Both the position numbers and the translations under genes were made by a program. Shown in pieces: positions 38,396-47,785 of a stretch of DNA of 64,000 nt (its first letter is position 1; every line of letters begins with the position of its first letter). This DNA is from an uncultured Oscillospiraceae bacterium (GTDB taxonomy: Bacteria; Bacillota; Clostridia; Oscillospirales; Acutalibacteraceae). The notes beneath the pieces are model-generated. The model saw nothing but the letters and a program-made list of their open reading frames with translations. It did not search any database and had not been told where the DNA came from. The stretch lies in contig UQKB01000003.1 of the NCBI GenBank assembly GCA_900541565.1, forward strand, positions 62,001-126,000, read 5' to 3'.

Positions 38396-39112
38396 TCATG
38401 TTCTATAATAATAATTATACCCTACTTTACCGCGGCGCTTTCCATCTTGAACTTTACACCCTACTTCTAAAAAACCAAGGATTTGGCTATCCGTCAGCTT
38501 TATATTCCGTATAAGCTTTTCTATATCTCCATGTGTGGTGGAACGTTCACGGATCACCACAACGTAGCCCGCAATATAATCCTTGAGCATCAGTGCATCT
38601 GTTACAAGACCAATCGGCGGCGTGTCGAGCAAAATATAATCATAGTCGCTCTCCAGCCGTTCAAAAATATCCTTAACCTGGGTAGAACCTAAAAGCTCCG
38701 ACGGATTCGGCGGGATCGGTCCGGATGTAATAATGTCCAGGCAAGGCAACACCTGCGAGTGCGTTACCTCCTCTATATTTTTAAACTTGCCCAGCACTTC
38801 AGAAAAACCGCTTTCATTTCCAATCTTTAACAAATTATGAATATTGGGTTTGCGCAGGTCTGCGTCAATTAACAATACACGCTTTCCCATTTTGGAAAGA
38901 GAAATTGCCATATTGGCCGTTGCCGTGCTTTTTCCTTCACCCTTTGACCAGCTTGTAAACGCCACAAATTTCCTGTCAGACGCAGCAATAGAAAACATCA
39001 GGTTGGTCCGTGCAATTTTGTATCCCTCTATTACGGCAAAACGACTGTTATCATTAATTACATTTTTGGTCTTTTCAAGATTGACTTTTTTCCTGTGAAG
39101 GCTTATTTTCAT
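38396..39112 (-). CDS. CpsD/CapB-type bacterial tyrosine kinase
   Basis: A BY-kinase of 238 residues that autophosphorylates on tyrosines and controls capsule or exopolysaccharide chain export. Walker A GEGKSTATA (near 58-66), Walker A' LLIDADLRKPN (near 80-90) and Walker B YILLDTPP (near 155) are all present. The C-terminus ends in a tyrosine cluster (GYNYYYRT), the expected phosphorylation tail. Its start overlaps the stop of the CpsC-type gene by four bases, the usual two-protein arrangement of Firmicutes. A CpsB phosphatase and glycosyltransferases are not adjacent. Confidence 0.92.
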   Translation of the reverse strand: MKISLHRKKVNLEKTKNVINDNSRFAVIEGYKIARTNLMFSIAASDRKFVAFTSWSKGEGKSTATANMAISLSKMGKRVLLIDADLRKPNIHNLLKIGNESGFSEVLGKFKNIEEVTHSQVLPCLDIITSGPIPPNPSELLGSTQVKDIFERLESDYDYILLDTPPIGLVTDALMLKDYIAGYVVVIRERSTTHGDIEKLIRNIKLTDSQILGFLEVGCKVQDGKRRGKVGYNYYYRT

Positions 39113-39861
39113 TTTTTCTTTCCCTTTCCTTTTCCTTCCGATTCAATATCCACAATCCCGGCAAAAACAGGGATTTCATACATCTCGTATAGATCGTCCC
39201 CGGGCTTGACGGTCGTATCAATCACCTCAAGGAACAGGGCCAGCAATACAGAGAGCACCAAGCCGCCAGCCAAACCGAAAAGCGTATTTTTTTTGATATC
39301 CGGGGAAGAAGGAGCCGTTGGAACACCGGCCTTATCTGCAACAATAATTTGACCGTAAGGGAAAAACAGCTTATATAAATCCTGCGCTGCCGCAGGAAAC
39401 GCGTTTGCAATTTTTGCAGCTGCTTCCGGGTCGGTGCCGGTCACACTTACACGTAAAAACTGCGTATCTTCCGAAGCCGTAACAGAAATCATCCCTTTAA
39501 GCTGCCCGGGCGAAAGGGATAAATCCAGATATTCAATCAATTCGTTCATCATCAGATCTGTTTTAAAGAGCGTCATACATACCTGGGCAATCCTCGAAGA
39601 AATAATAATATCATTGGAACCGGACTTTCTTACTTCGCTGGAATCCGTACTGTCCACACTGCTGCTTGTAGTGGTGGAATCCCCCGGTAATTCATCTGAA
39701 TTTGTAACATACAGCAAAGTGGAGGTGCTGTACATCGGCGTAATCATATATGCAGAATACGCATACGCCAAAATACCACCGACCAGCGTAATAATAACGA
39801 TCAGCTTAATATGCGCCCGAAGCATTTTTAAAATTTCACTTATCGTAATTTCTCTTTTCAT
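39109..39861 (-). CDS. CpsC/Wzz-type polysaccharide co-polymerase
   Basis: A 250-residue membrane activator of the adjacent kinase and regulator of polysaccharide chain length. Two membrane helices (about 18-37 and 192-212) enclose an extracellular domain; the proline-containing stretch PTAPSSPDIKKNTLFGLAGG before the second helix is typical of Wzz/CpsC. The extracellular Ser/Thr-rich insert (about 60-80) is unremarkable. GGAGG precedes the ATG. Forms a two-gene operon with the kinase. Confidence 0.92.
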   Translation of the reverse strand: MKREITISEILKMLRAHIKLIVIITLVGGILAYAYSAYMITPMYSTSTLLYVTNSDELPGDSTTTSSSVDSTDSSEVRKSGSNDIIISSRIAQVCMTLFKTDLMMNELIEYLDLSLSPGQLKGMISVTASEDTQFLRVSVTGTDPEAAAKIANAFPAAAQDLYKLFFPYGQIIVADKAGVPTAPSSPDIKKNTLFGLAGGLVLSVLLALFLEVIDTTVKPGDDLYEMYEIPVFAGIVDIESEGKGKGKKK

Positions 39862-40012
39862 CTAATATAAAAACCTCCTGCGCACATAAATTATATATTA
39901 TTTTACCAAAAAATAGGTGTTTTTTAATGTCATAATAGAATTTTTATATCGAAGTTTTTGTTATTTACCTTGTCTGTTATGCATTTTAACCCTATTAGAT
40001 TGTCACAAAGAA

Positions 40013-40044
40013 AAGCACAGAGCTTTGCTTTGTGCTCTGTGCTT
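40013..40044 (-). terminator. Terminator of oadB
   Basis: An 11-bp stem AAGCACAGAGC / GCTCTGTGCTT with a 10-nt loop, followed on the minus strand by TTCTTTG. Confidence 0.75.
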
Positions 40045-40066
40045 ATTTTTTCAGAAATACAGGCAA

Positions 40067-41308
40067 TTATCCTAAAACACTGATCAAAACACCAGCCGCA
40101 ACGGCAGAACCAATAACGCCCGAAACATTCGGCCCCATGGCGTGCATTAAAAGGAAATTACCCGGGTTGTCCTTCTGCCCAACCTTCTGTGCAACGCGAG
40201 CAGCCATCGGCACGGCTGAAACACCCGCAGCACCGATCAGCGGATTGACCTTCCCCCCGGTAAGTTTGTACATAAGCTTTCCAAACAAAACGCCAAATGC
40301 GGTACCCAGAGAAAACGCGATCAATCCCAGAAGAATGATCTTGAGCGTATCCACGCTTAAGAAAACCTCGCCTGTCGCCGTAGCGCCAACCGTAACGCCA
40401 AGGAAGATCGTTACTATATTCATAAGCTCGTTTTGCGCCGTTTTAAAAATTCTGTCTACAACGCCGCTTTCACGGAAAAGGTTGCCCAGCATAAGCATAC
40501 CGACCAAAGGCGCTGCATCTGGAAGGAACAGCGCGACCAAAATAACAACAACAATCGGAAACATAATTTTTTCCAGCTTCGAAACAGGGCGCAGCTGTTC
40601 CATAACAACCATGCGCTCTTTTTTGGTGGTCAACGCCTTCATAATAGGCGGCTGTATAATCGGGACCAGCGCCATATAAGAATATGCCGCGACGGCAATG
40701 GGTCCAAGCAGGTGCGGCGCAAGCTTTGATGTAACAAAAATAGCCGTAGGACCGTCCGCGCCTCCAATAATACCAATGGAAGCCGCCTCTGGAGCAGTAA
40801 AGCCCAACAGAATCGCTCCAAAAAAGGTCAGGAAAATACCAATCTGCGCAGCCGCGCCTAAAATAAAGCTTTTGGGGTCTGCAATCAGTGGCCCAAAGTC
40901 TGTCATTGCGCCAATACCCAAAAAGATAATTGGCGGATATATCCCCAGCTTTACACCCTGGTATAAATAATACAGCAAGCCACCGTTGGTCGGAACATTG
41001 TAATACTCCACACCGTCCAGCACAGTTATTGCATAATTACCGGCCTGTCCACCATGGTCGGCCATATATTGTGTAACAGAAACCAGTTCTGTAGAAGGCG
41101 TAGCCATAATAGCCGGGAACAGGTTGACAAGCAACATACCAAACGCGATGGGCAGCAGCAAAAGAGGTTCATACTGCTTTTTAATCGCCAGATAGATCAA
41201 CACAATCGAAACCAATATCATAACATAGTTCTGCCAACCCAGCGAAGTAAGGCCCGAAGACTGCCACAGCCCCACGATGGATTCCCAAAAACCGTTTAAA
41301 ATATCCAT
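40067..41308 (-). CDS. oadB: Sodium-translocating decarboxylase beta subunit
   Basis: OadB-type beta subunit of biotin-dependent sodium-pumping decarboxylases (oxaloacetate, methylmalonyl-CoA or glutaconyl-CoA). It drives Na+ export with decarboxylation of carboxybiotin. The 413-residue chain has about ten membrane segments, with the family motifs [23 protein letters not shown] (near 145) and [20 protein letters not shown] (near 190), the latter holding the conserved Asp. It lies about 44 bases after the gamma-type gene. No alpha carboxyltransferase or biotin carrier gene is in the window, so the substrate is unknown. Confidence 0.95.
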   Translation of the reverse strand: MDILNGFWESIVGLWQSSGLTSLGWQNYVMILVSIVLIYLAIKKQYEPLLLLPIAFGMLLVNLFPAIMATPSTELVSVTQYMADHGGQAGNYAITVLDGVEYYNVPTNGGLLYYLYQGVKLGIYPPIIFLGIGAMTDFGPLIADPKSFILGAAAQIGIFLTFFGAILLGFTAPEAASIGIIGGADGPTAIFVTSKLAPHLLGPIAVAAYSYMALVPIIQPPIMKALTTKKERMVVMEQLRPVSKLEKIMFPIVVVILVALFLPDAAPLVGMLMLGNLFRESGVVDRIFKTAQNELMNIVTIFLGVTVGATATGEVFLSVDTLKIILLGLIAFSLGTAFGVLFGKLMYKLTGGKVNPLIGAAGVSAVPMAARVAQKVGQKDNPGNFLLMHAMGPNVSGVIGSAVAAGVLISVLG

Positions 41309-41352
41309 AACGCAACAACATCCTTTCCAATTGTACTTTGTATAAGCAGCGC

Positions 41353-41751
41353 TTAAAAGGGTTTTGTATTATCCATAAGCCCTGCCGTACTCCATACAGG
41401 ACGTGTGCGGGAAAGTCTTTTTATGCTCTTCACTTTAGTCTGGCTCGTGCCATACATGGCATCTACCGCCGCTGCAATAACCGCCACTGTTTCTAAAGGG
41501 ATTTCCTCTTCGCTTGCTTTACCAGAGGGGCTTTGCGCGAAGGAAGCGCCCTGTTCTTTTTTTAACGATTCCTGCTCTGCAAGACGCACCTGCTGCTCTT
41601 TTTCAGCTTTTTTTTGTGCACTTCTGTTTTGCGCGTTGTAAACAGCCATACTGTACAGCTTGATAATCACAATCAGTAAAATCAAAACAAGAAATACAAC
41701 GACAAACCCGGTTATAAGCAGCGTAATCGAAAGGCTGATATTATCAGACAT
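41353..41751 (-). CDS. Decarboxylase gamma (OadG-type) subunit
   Basis: A 132-residue OadG-like subunit, which anchors the alpha subunit to the membrane in sodium-pump decarboxylases. One N-terminal membrane helix (about 9-34) is followed by a charged Lys/Glu/Gln region, then a C-terminal segment with [17 protein letters not shown], common to such gamma proteins. I start at the ATG at 41749-41751, preceded by GGGAGGA; an upstream frame of 26 codons has no family similarity. Likely co-transcribed with oadB. Confidence 0.8.
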   Translation of the reverse strand: MSDNISLSITLLITGFVVVFLVLILLIVIIKLYSMAVYNAQNRSAQKKAEKEQQVRLAEQESLKKEQGASFAQSPSGKASEEEIPLETVAVIAAAVDAMYGTSQTKVKSIKRLSRTRPVWSTAGLMDNTKPF

Positions 41752-41998
41752 ATTCACTCTGTTCCTCCCTTTTGTGGCAGAAAACCGCATACCCCACCAT
41801 TTTGAATTTTCCATATCATTATAACCCACGGAAATTTATATTGCAATCCTAATTTAAATCCCTTTTATCAGCTTTCCCAAAGTTCGTTGTATTACCTAAT
41901 TTTTTCAGAATTTTTTATACAATTAATACATTTTGATAATTTTGGCTATATTTTAATTTTAAAGCATATTTTTAAAATTTCCCTACTCCCTATACAAT

Positions 41999-42033
41999 TT
42001 TTACCGGCGCCATTTTGCATGACGCCGGTAAAA
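41999..42033 (-). terminator. Hairpin after spoIVA
   Basis: An 11-bp stem TTTTACCGGCG / CGCCGGTAAAA with a 13-nt loop follows spoIVA. It lacks a T tract after the stem on either strand, so termination is probable by position only. Confidence 0.5.
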
Positions 42034-42055
42034 TAAAGCCTCGTATTTCTCGTAT

Positions 42056-43534
42056 TTAAAGAATAATGCAGATCAAACCGTTGCAGCCTTCGTTAATAAT
42101 GCGCTCTATGGTTTCCTTCAATTTATTTCTGGCGTCGGCCGGCATTCTATATAACTTATTGTGCAGCCCCTCGTTGACAAGCTCATGTACCGATTTTCCA
42201 AAAATGTTAGATTCCCATATTTTTGCAGGGTTTTCTTCAAACTCCTTAAGCAGGTACATTACAAGCTCTTCCGACTGCTGTTCCGAGCCAACAATCGGCG
42301 TAACCTCCGTAGTGATCCTCGTCTTTAGCATATGCACAGATGGAGCGGCGGCGCGCAGGCGTATTCCATATTTTCCGCCCTGTTTAATAATCTCCGGCTC
42401 CTCAAGCGTCAGTTCCTCCATCGTTGGCATAACAATCCCATAACCGGTCTCATTGACGTCATTGTATGCATCGCGCACCTTTTCGTACTCTTCTTTTAGC
42501 TTTGCAAGCTCCAGCATACAGTCGAGCATGTCGCCCTCGTCATGAATTGCAAAGCCTGTTTTCTCTCCAAGCACCTTGTAAAAAAGATTTTGGTTGAGCG
42601 TTAACGTAATCTTTGCATGCCCCTGCCCTAAATCGATGGTAGTAATCTGCACGTTTGCAACATGCTCGCAGGTACCAATGGCTTTTGTAATATCCTGCAC
42701 CTGCCGGATTTTCTCGGCATTTTGTGCTGCGTTTACAATACTGGTAAAAATGCTGCTGCGCAGCCAATGGTTTTTTTCAAGAGAAGAAACCCATTTGGGC
42801 ATATCCACCTTGATCTCTTTGATCGGAAATTCAAATAAGATCTGCGCAAGGATGCGTTTAATTTCGTTTTCATCCAGCTCCATACAGCTTACGGGCACAA
42901 CGGGCACCTGATAATTCCGGCTCATTTCTGCTGCCAGCATATGTGTTTCCTGCGCGTTAGGATTTACACTGTTGAGCAGAATAACAAACGGCTTGTTGAT
43001 TTCTTTAAGCTCCTGCACAACGCGCTGCTCGCCTTCCTCGTATTCCTGGCGTGGAATATCGCTGATACTCCCATCCGTAGTAATCACAAGCCCAATTGTA
43101 GAGTGGTCTGTAATAACCTTTTTCGTTCCAATTTCCGCGGCCATATTAAACGGGATCTCTTCTTCAAACCAGGGTGTCTTGACCATGCGCGGTTGTTCGT
43201 TTTCTATATAGCCGATCGCACTGGGGACGATATACCCTACACAGTCAATCATACGCACCTTAAAGGTAGCATTCCCCCCTATATTTACTTCTACCGCGTC
43301 TTCCGGTATAAATTTGGGCTCCGTGGTCATAATTGTCCTGCCCGCTGCCGACTGCGGCAACTCATCGACCGCGCGGTCGCGGCGGCTGTCGTTTTCAATG
43401 TTGGGGATTACAAGCGTATCCATAAAGCGCTTGATAAACGTGGATTTTCCCGTCCTGACAGGGCCGACCACACCTATGTAAATATCTCCGTTTGTCCTGC
43501 GGGCTATATCTTGGTAAATATTTCTTTCCTCCAC
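42056..43534 (-). CDS. spoIVA: Stage IV sporulation protein A (coat basement ATPase)
   Basis: SpoIVA polymerises on the outer forespore membrane, using ATP, to form the base of the spore coat. At 492 residues it is full length. Walker A GPVRTGKS lies at 24-31; DCVGY (near 98) and TTDGS (near 150) complete the GTPase-like fold; the C-terminal domain ends NEGCNGLICIIL. The gene follows the SipL-type gene by 16 bases; these two proteins bind each other in Clostridioides difficile. Transcription by sigma-E from upstream of sipL is likely. Confidence 0.98.
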   Translation of the reverse strand: MEERNIYQDIARRTNGDIYIGVVGPVRTGKSTFIKRFMDTLVIPNIENDSRRDRAVDELPQSAAGRTIMTTEPKFIPEDAVEVNIGGNATFKVRMIDCVGYIVPSAIGYIENEQPRMVKTPWFEEEIPFNMAAEIGTKKVITDHSTIGLVITTDGSISDIPRQEYEEGEQRVVQELKEINKPFVILLNSVNPNAQETHMLAAEMSRNYQVPVVPVSCMELDENEIKRILAQILFEFPIKEIKVDMPKWVSSLEKNHWLRSSIFTSIVNAAQNAEKIRQVQDITKAIGTCEHVANVQITTIDLGQGHAKITLTLNQNLFYKVLGEKTGFAIHDEGDMLDCMLELAKLKEEYEKVRDAYNDVNETGYGIVMPTMEELTLEEPEIIKQGGKYGIRLRAAAPSVHMLKTRITTEVTPIVGSEQQSEELVMYLLKEFEENPAKIWESNIFGKSVHELVNEGLHNKLYRMPADARNKLKETIERIINEGCNGLICIIL

Positions 43535-43550
43535 TGTTACTTCCTCCTTT

Positions 43551-45092
43551 TTATATATTGGGGATAAGCAGCATTTTCCCCTGTGCCACTATGTCTTCTG
43601 TAAGCTCATTTTCCGTTTTGATCGCATCGCAGCAAATACAATATTCCCTGGCAATATCCCAAAGCTTTTCCCCTGCGTCTGCATAATACAACGTAAGCGC
43701 TACCGAATCATCCCTTTGCCGCAAATGTTCTTCATTTGCGCCGGCAGAGGTTACACAACGCATGGTTCTGTTTTCAAAAATCGGTGCCGTCAGCCGGATT
43801 TCCGTGCGCAGGTCCAGACTGCTTTCGCCGTTTAAGCGATAACTGATAGACACCACCTGTGCCTTTGGAAGCACTGTAAGGTCATGCAGCTCGCCCTCTG
43901 TGTCCAGCGGCTGGGTAAAATCAATGGTGCGTTCCGTATAAAAAGGAGCGTTTTCATTGTCAAGTGCCAAAATACATATATTCAGTTTTCCGGTCAGAAT
44001 CATCGTTCCATTTTCAATAAGCGCCTTGACCGAGCACTGCTCATTCCATAAATCAACAACCTTGCTGATCCCGTCTGTGCTGACTTCCACTGTATCTTTT
44101 TTTATACAAGTGTCGTCAAATATAGACAGGAGTCTGGAAAACGAGGTCTGTCCGAATACAAGGTCCAGGTCATATGCGGTGGAGTAAGCATCTGTCACAA
44201 CCTGTATCTCTTCATCTCCAAAAGAAGTAACCGTGACCGCAAGCTTTGCCTCTAATGTAATAATCGTATCGCTTTCCGACAAATCGTTTCGTATTCTTAC
44301 CTCATAGGTCAACACCTCCAGCTGCGTATCGCACAGAGCGTTGTCCTCCATTCCTTCGGCATCCAGAATCTGGCTTATTGGAAGCGTATAGTCCAAAACC
44401 TCTGTAGCGCCGGTGTCCAGATCTGTCAAATACAGCAGCTTTAAATTCAAATCGCCTTTCATCATCATTTTGTTGGTGATGGTCTTGCACTCTGCCAGGG
44501 CGGCCCGTACCTCGCTGCGTAAAATTGCCTCTACCGGTGGTTTCCCGCTGCCAAGCTCTATATCCTCCGTAATCGTAAAAAGCTGTTGTGTACAGCCTGT
44601 TACGGTTGAAACAGGGCACAGCGCGGTCTTCATCTGGATGTCATCACCCTCTATACCGCAGACCGCCTCTTTTTCCGTTTTGCTTACCACGCGGGCACAT
44701 ACAGAAAAAGCGCCATGAATATCCAGCCGCCTTGGGCTTAATGCCCTGCAGTTTAAGTATTCCGGCTTGGCGTATGCAAACGCCACCGCGTTTTGCGGCG
44801 TTGTTTTTAAATTGAACGAACAGGTAAACGGTACGGTATACTCGCTGCAGCGAACCGACTTTTTCACAGAATCCAAATACAAAATCCGCACGGCGGCGGC
44901 GCCATCTACATCCAGCTTGTCACCGGATATATTTCTGGTAAAGATTTTGGGGTAGACCTGGCATTTTAATATTTTCTGCATGTCGGGACAATAATCAGGC
45001 AGGCTGTAATCCAGATCAATCGGCTGTTCTGCACATCCTTCAAATACCGTTTCGTTTACAGACAAAGTTTTTTTTGACAACGGGTATTCCAT
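43551..45092 (-). CDS. sipL: SipL-type spore morphogenesis protein (DUF3794/SPOCS plus LysM)
   Basis: A 513-residue protein with repeated DUF3794/SPOCS-type domains and a C-terminal LysM domain (about 465-513, with LTLYYADAGEKLWDIAREYCI and GKMLLIPNI). The N-terminal block has VFEGCAEQPIDLDYSLPDYCPD, typical of clostridial SPOCS proteins. In C. difficile, SipL with this layout binds SpoIVA through its LysM domain and anchors the coat. Here the gene is directly upstream of spoIVA, which supports the same role. Start ATG preceded by AAGGAGAG. Confidence 0.88.
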   Translation of the reverse strand: MEYPLSKKTLSVNETVFEGCAEQPIDLDYSLPDYCPDMQKILKCQVYPKIFTRNISGDKLDVDGAAAVRILYLDSVKKSVRCSEYTVPFTCSFNLKTTPQNAVAFAYAKPEYLNCRALSPRRLDIHGAFSVCARVVSKTEKEAVCGIEGDDIQMKTALCPVSTVTGCTQQLFTITEDIELGSGKPPVEAILRSEVRAALAECKTITNKMMMKGDLNLKLLYLTDLDTGATEVLDYTLPISQILDAEGMEDNALCDTQLEVLTYEVRIRNDLSESDTIITLEAKLAVTVTSFGDEEIQVVTDAYSTAYDLDLVFGQTSFSRLLSIFDDTCIKKDTVEVSTDGISKVVDLWNEQCSVKALIENGTMILTGKLNICILALDNENAPFYTERTIDFTQPLDTEGELHDLTVLPKAQVVSISYRLNGESSLDLRTEIRLTAPIFENRTMRCVTSAGANEEHLRQRDDSVALTLYYADAGEKLWDIAREYCICCDAIKTENELTEDIVAQGKMLLIPNI

Positions 45093-45155
45093 ATTCTATA
45101 TCTCTCCTTTTTTAATACCTGTCCGCTCACGGCGACGGTATTTGTTTCTACGATA

Positions 45156-45184
45156 TATCTATGTAGGGTCCCGGTCCAATATGA
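45156..45184 (-). promoter_or_regulatory. Probable sigma-E promoter of sipL-spoIVA
   Basis: TCATATTG (45177-45184) and CATAGATA (45156-45163), 13 bases apart on the minus strand, closely resemble sigma-E -35 and -10 boxes. The distance to the sipL start (about 55 bases) is suitable. Confidence 0.5.
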
Positions 45185-45229
45185 CAACCCGGCAAACGGC
45201 TTTTACAGAAAAACCATTTACCGGGTTGT
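45184..45229 (-). terminator. Hairpin after liv operon
   Basis: ACAACCCGGCAAACGG (45184-45199) pairs with 45214-45229 over 16 bp including two G-U wobbles. It follows livF. A T tract after the stem is missing, so it may act by position or as a processing structure. Confidence 0.55.
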
Positions 45230-45287
45230 TTGATGTCTGGATGAATTTTCACCGCGCCAAAAATGGAATGTTTTCGGCAAGGCGCAT

Positions 45288-46001
45288 TTAGGCTTCTCCA
45301 AGGTACGCCCTTTTGACTTCGCTATCGTGCAGCAAGTCGCTTGCTTTTCCTTTCAAAGCAATCCTTCCCGTTTCCAGCACGTAAGCCCTGTCCGCAATGG
45401 AAAGCGCTTTTTTTGCGTTTTGTTCAACAAGCAAAACCGTCGTCCCACTTTGATTGATGCTGCGTATCATTTTAAACACTTCTGTAATCAGCAATGGTGA
45501 AAGGCCCATAGAAGGCTCATCCATCAGTACAAGCTTTGGCCTGCTCATCAGCGCACGCCCGATGGCAAGCATTTGCTGTTCACCACCGGACAACGTTCCT
45601 GCCGCCTGCTTTCTTCGCTCTTTCAGCCTTGGAAAGCGCATGTAGACCGTTTCTATAGATTGAAGAATTTCCGTTTTATCGTTTCTTGTGTAGGCGCCCA
45701 GCTTTAAATTCTCATAAACTGTAAGCTCCTGAAAAATTTTTCTTCCCTCAGGAACATGGGAAACCCCCATACGAACAATTTTATGCGCGGGCATTCTTAC
45801 AAGCTCTGCACCTGAAAAAAGAATAGAACCCGATGTTGCATGCCGCAACCCAGACAGCGCATGCAGAATCGTCGTTTTTCCTGCGCCGTTTGCACCGATC
45901 AATGCCACAATTTCCCCTTGCTCAATTTCAAAGGAAATCCCTTTCACCGCCTGAATGGCACCGTAATGCACCTGTAAATCCGTCACCTTCAGCAAAGGCA
46001 T
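45288..46001 (-). CDS. livF: Branched-chain amino acid ABC transporter ATPase LivF
   Basis: Second ATPase of a LIV-type importer (leucine, isoleucine, valine or related amino acids). Walker A GANGAGKT at 36-43, signature LSGGEQQML near 136, Walker B KLVLMDEPSMGL near 157. I use the ATG at 45999-46001 with GGAGGAAA upstream (237 residues); an earlier frame would overlap livG and adds unrelated residues. Last gene of livJ-H-M-G-F, 14 bases after livG. Confidence 0.95.
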   Translation of the reverse strand: MPLLKVTDLQVHYGAIQAVKGISFEIEQGEIVALIGANGAGKTTILHALSGLRHATSGSILFSGAELVRMPAHKIVRMGVSHVPEGRKIFQELTVYENLKLGAYTRNDKTEILQSIETVYMRFPRLKERRKQAAGTLSGGEQQMLAIGRALMSRPKLVLMDEPSMGLSPLLITEVFKMIRSINQSGTTVLLVEQNAKKALSIADRAYVLETGRIALKGKASDLLHDSEVKRAYLGEA

Positions 46002-46014
46002 GAAGCTTTCCTCC

Positions 46015-46773
46015 TTACTGTCCAAGATAGGCTGAAATCACCTTCGGATCCCGTAAAACATCAGACGTTTCTCCGCTTGCAATCTCCTGCCCAAAATTGA
46101 GTACAGTCAACCGCTGGCAAATTTCAGAAACTAGGCGCATATCATGTTCAATCAGCAAAATCGTCATATGAAACTGATCACGGATCAATCGGATTGTTTG
46201 CATAAGCTCTACCGTTTCGTTTGGGTTCATCCCTGCCGCCGGCTCGTCAAGCAGCAAAAGCTTGGGCTCCGTTGCCAGCGCACGTGCAATTTCAAGCTTG
46301 CGCTGCTGGCCATACGGAAGGTTTTGTGCCAAATCATGCGCTGACGCTTCCAGTGCAAAAACCTCTAACAGCTCCAAAGCCAACCGCTGCGTTCTTTCTT
46401 CCCCATGCCAGTACGCCGGTAAACGAAGGGCCGCAGAAAAAACAGAATATGGGTTTTTCCCGTTCATCGCCGCTTTTACATTGTCCAAAACAGAAAGATT
46501 TGAAAACAGGCGGATGTTTTGAAAAGTCCTGGCTATCCCTTTGCGGCTGATTTCCGCTGTGGATTTTCCGCTGAGTTTTTCATGATCTAAATAAAAAACG
46601 CCTGTTTCCGGTTTGTACACACCTGTAAGCAGATTAAAAACGGTGCTTTTCCCAGCTCCGTTTGGCCCGATCAATCCATATAGCTGCCCCTTTTCTATTT
46701 TTAGATGAAAGCGGTCAACCGCCTTAAGCCCGCCAAAAGAAACACTCAAATTTTCTGCTACAAGCAATGCCAA
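46015..46773 (-). CDS. livG: Branched-chain amino acid ABC transporter ATPase LivG
   Basis: First ATPase of the LIV-type importer, 252 residues. Walker A GPNGAGKS at 36-43, the LivG-type signature NLPYGQQRKLEIARAL near 150, Walker B LLLLDEPAAGMNP near 170, and the LivG-specific HDMRLVSEICQRLTVLNFGQ region near 206. One base separates it from livM. Confidence 0.96.
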   Translation of the reverse strand: MALLVAENLSVSFGGLKAVDRFHLKIEKGQLYGLIGPNGAGKSTVFNLLTGVYKPETGVFYLDHEKLSGKSTAEISRKGIARTFQNIRLFSNLSVLDNVKAAMNGKNPYSVFSAALRLPAYWHGEERTQRLALELLEVFALEASAHDLAQNLPYGQQRKLEIARALATEPKLLLLDEPAAGMNPNETVELMQTIRLIRDQFHMTILLIEHDMRLVSEICQRLTVLNFGQEIASGETSDVLRDPKVISAYLGQ

Positions 46774-46774
46774 A

Positions 46775-47776
46775 TCAAATATCCTCCTTTACAACCGCCT
46801 TTTCTTTTCCTCTTTTCCTGTATAACACCGTTTTAAAAAGCCGCGCCTTAAAATTTTGAAACGGCCCATTGGCTTTTAAAAGCATAATCCCTATCAGCGC
46901 AATAGAATACACCAGCATACGATATTCGTCTGCACCTCTGAACAGTTCCGGCAGCACAGTAATAAATGCCGCTGCTATTACGGAGCCCCTGATGCTGTAC
47001 ATCCCACCTAAAACAACCATAACCAGAATTTCAACCGATTTATTATAATCAAAAACGGACGCCTGCAAAATACTGATATTGTGTCCGTACAGCACACCTG
47101 CAATTCCTGCAAAAAATGCCGCCGAAGCAAACACGCACAATCTGTAGCGAGTTACATAAATCCCCATGCAGGACGCCGCAATCCGGCTGTCCCGGATGGA
47201 AGCAATTGCTCTGCCATACCGCGAATCCATTACATTGCCGAGAACAATAACCGTTAGAAGCACCAGTATAAAAGCTACAGGGTAGCTGGCATCCTGCGGC
47301 GTACCCTTTAAACCGGACGGGCCGCCTGTAATATCCAGGTTCATCGCCACAGAGCAGATAATCTGCCCAAAGGCAAGCGTTACAATCGCCAAATAATCAC
47401 CCTTAAGTCTTAAAACCGGAATTGCAATCAAAAAACCAAAAACGGCCGCAAGTATTCCGCCAACCAAAAGGGCAAGTGAAAAACGGACTGCCGCAGGCAA
47501 AGCATCCTGTAAAAAAACGGAAAACAAACATCCCGCATATGCCCCCACCGCCATAAAGCCTGCATGCCCAAGGGAAAGCTCTCCTAAAAAGCCCACAATC
47601 AAGTTTAAGGAAACTGCTAAAATCATGTTGATTGCAATTGGTACAAGCAGGCCTTTTATCTGCCTTGAAAGTATACCAAGCTGGTCCATAAAAAAAACAG
47701 CAGCAAACGCGGTAATTAAAATTGCACAAGTCATCCACTTGCTTTGCGCTGCTGTTTGAAACGGATCTCTTTTCAA
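46775..47776 (-). CDS. livM: Branched-chain amino acid ABC transporter permease LivM
   Basis: LivM-type permease of 333 residues with about eight to ten membrane helices. Motifs: LSLNLIVGFLGELSLGHAGFMAVGAYAG near 55 and the cytoplasmic EAA-like loop RYGRAIASIRDSRIAASCMGI near 187, both typical of the family. It pairs with LivH to form the channel. Nine bases follow livH. Confidence 0.96.
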   Translation of the reverse strand: MKRDPFQTAAQSKWMTCAILITAFAAVFFMDQLGILSRQIKGLLVPIAINMILAVSLNLIVGFLGELSLGHAGFMAVGAYAGCLFSVFLQDALPAAVRFSLALLVGGILAAVFGFLIAIPVLRLKGDYLAIVTLAFGQIICSVAMNLDITGGPSGLKGTPQDASYPVAFILVLLTVIVLGNVMDSRYGRAIASIRDSRIAASCMGIYVTRYRLCVFASAAFFAGIAGVLYGHNISILQASVFDYNKSVEILVMVVLGGMYSIRGSVIAAAFITVLPELFRGADEYRMLVYSIALIGIMLLKANGPFQNFKARLFKTVLYRKRGKEKAVVKEDI

Positions 47777-47785
47777 TCTACCCGC

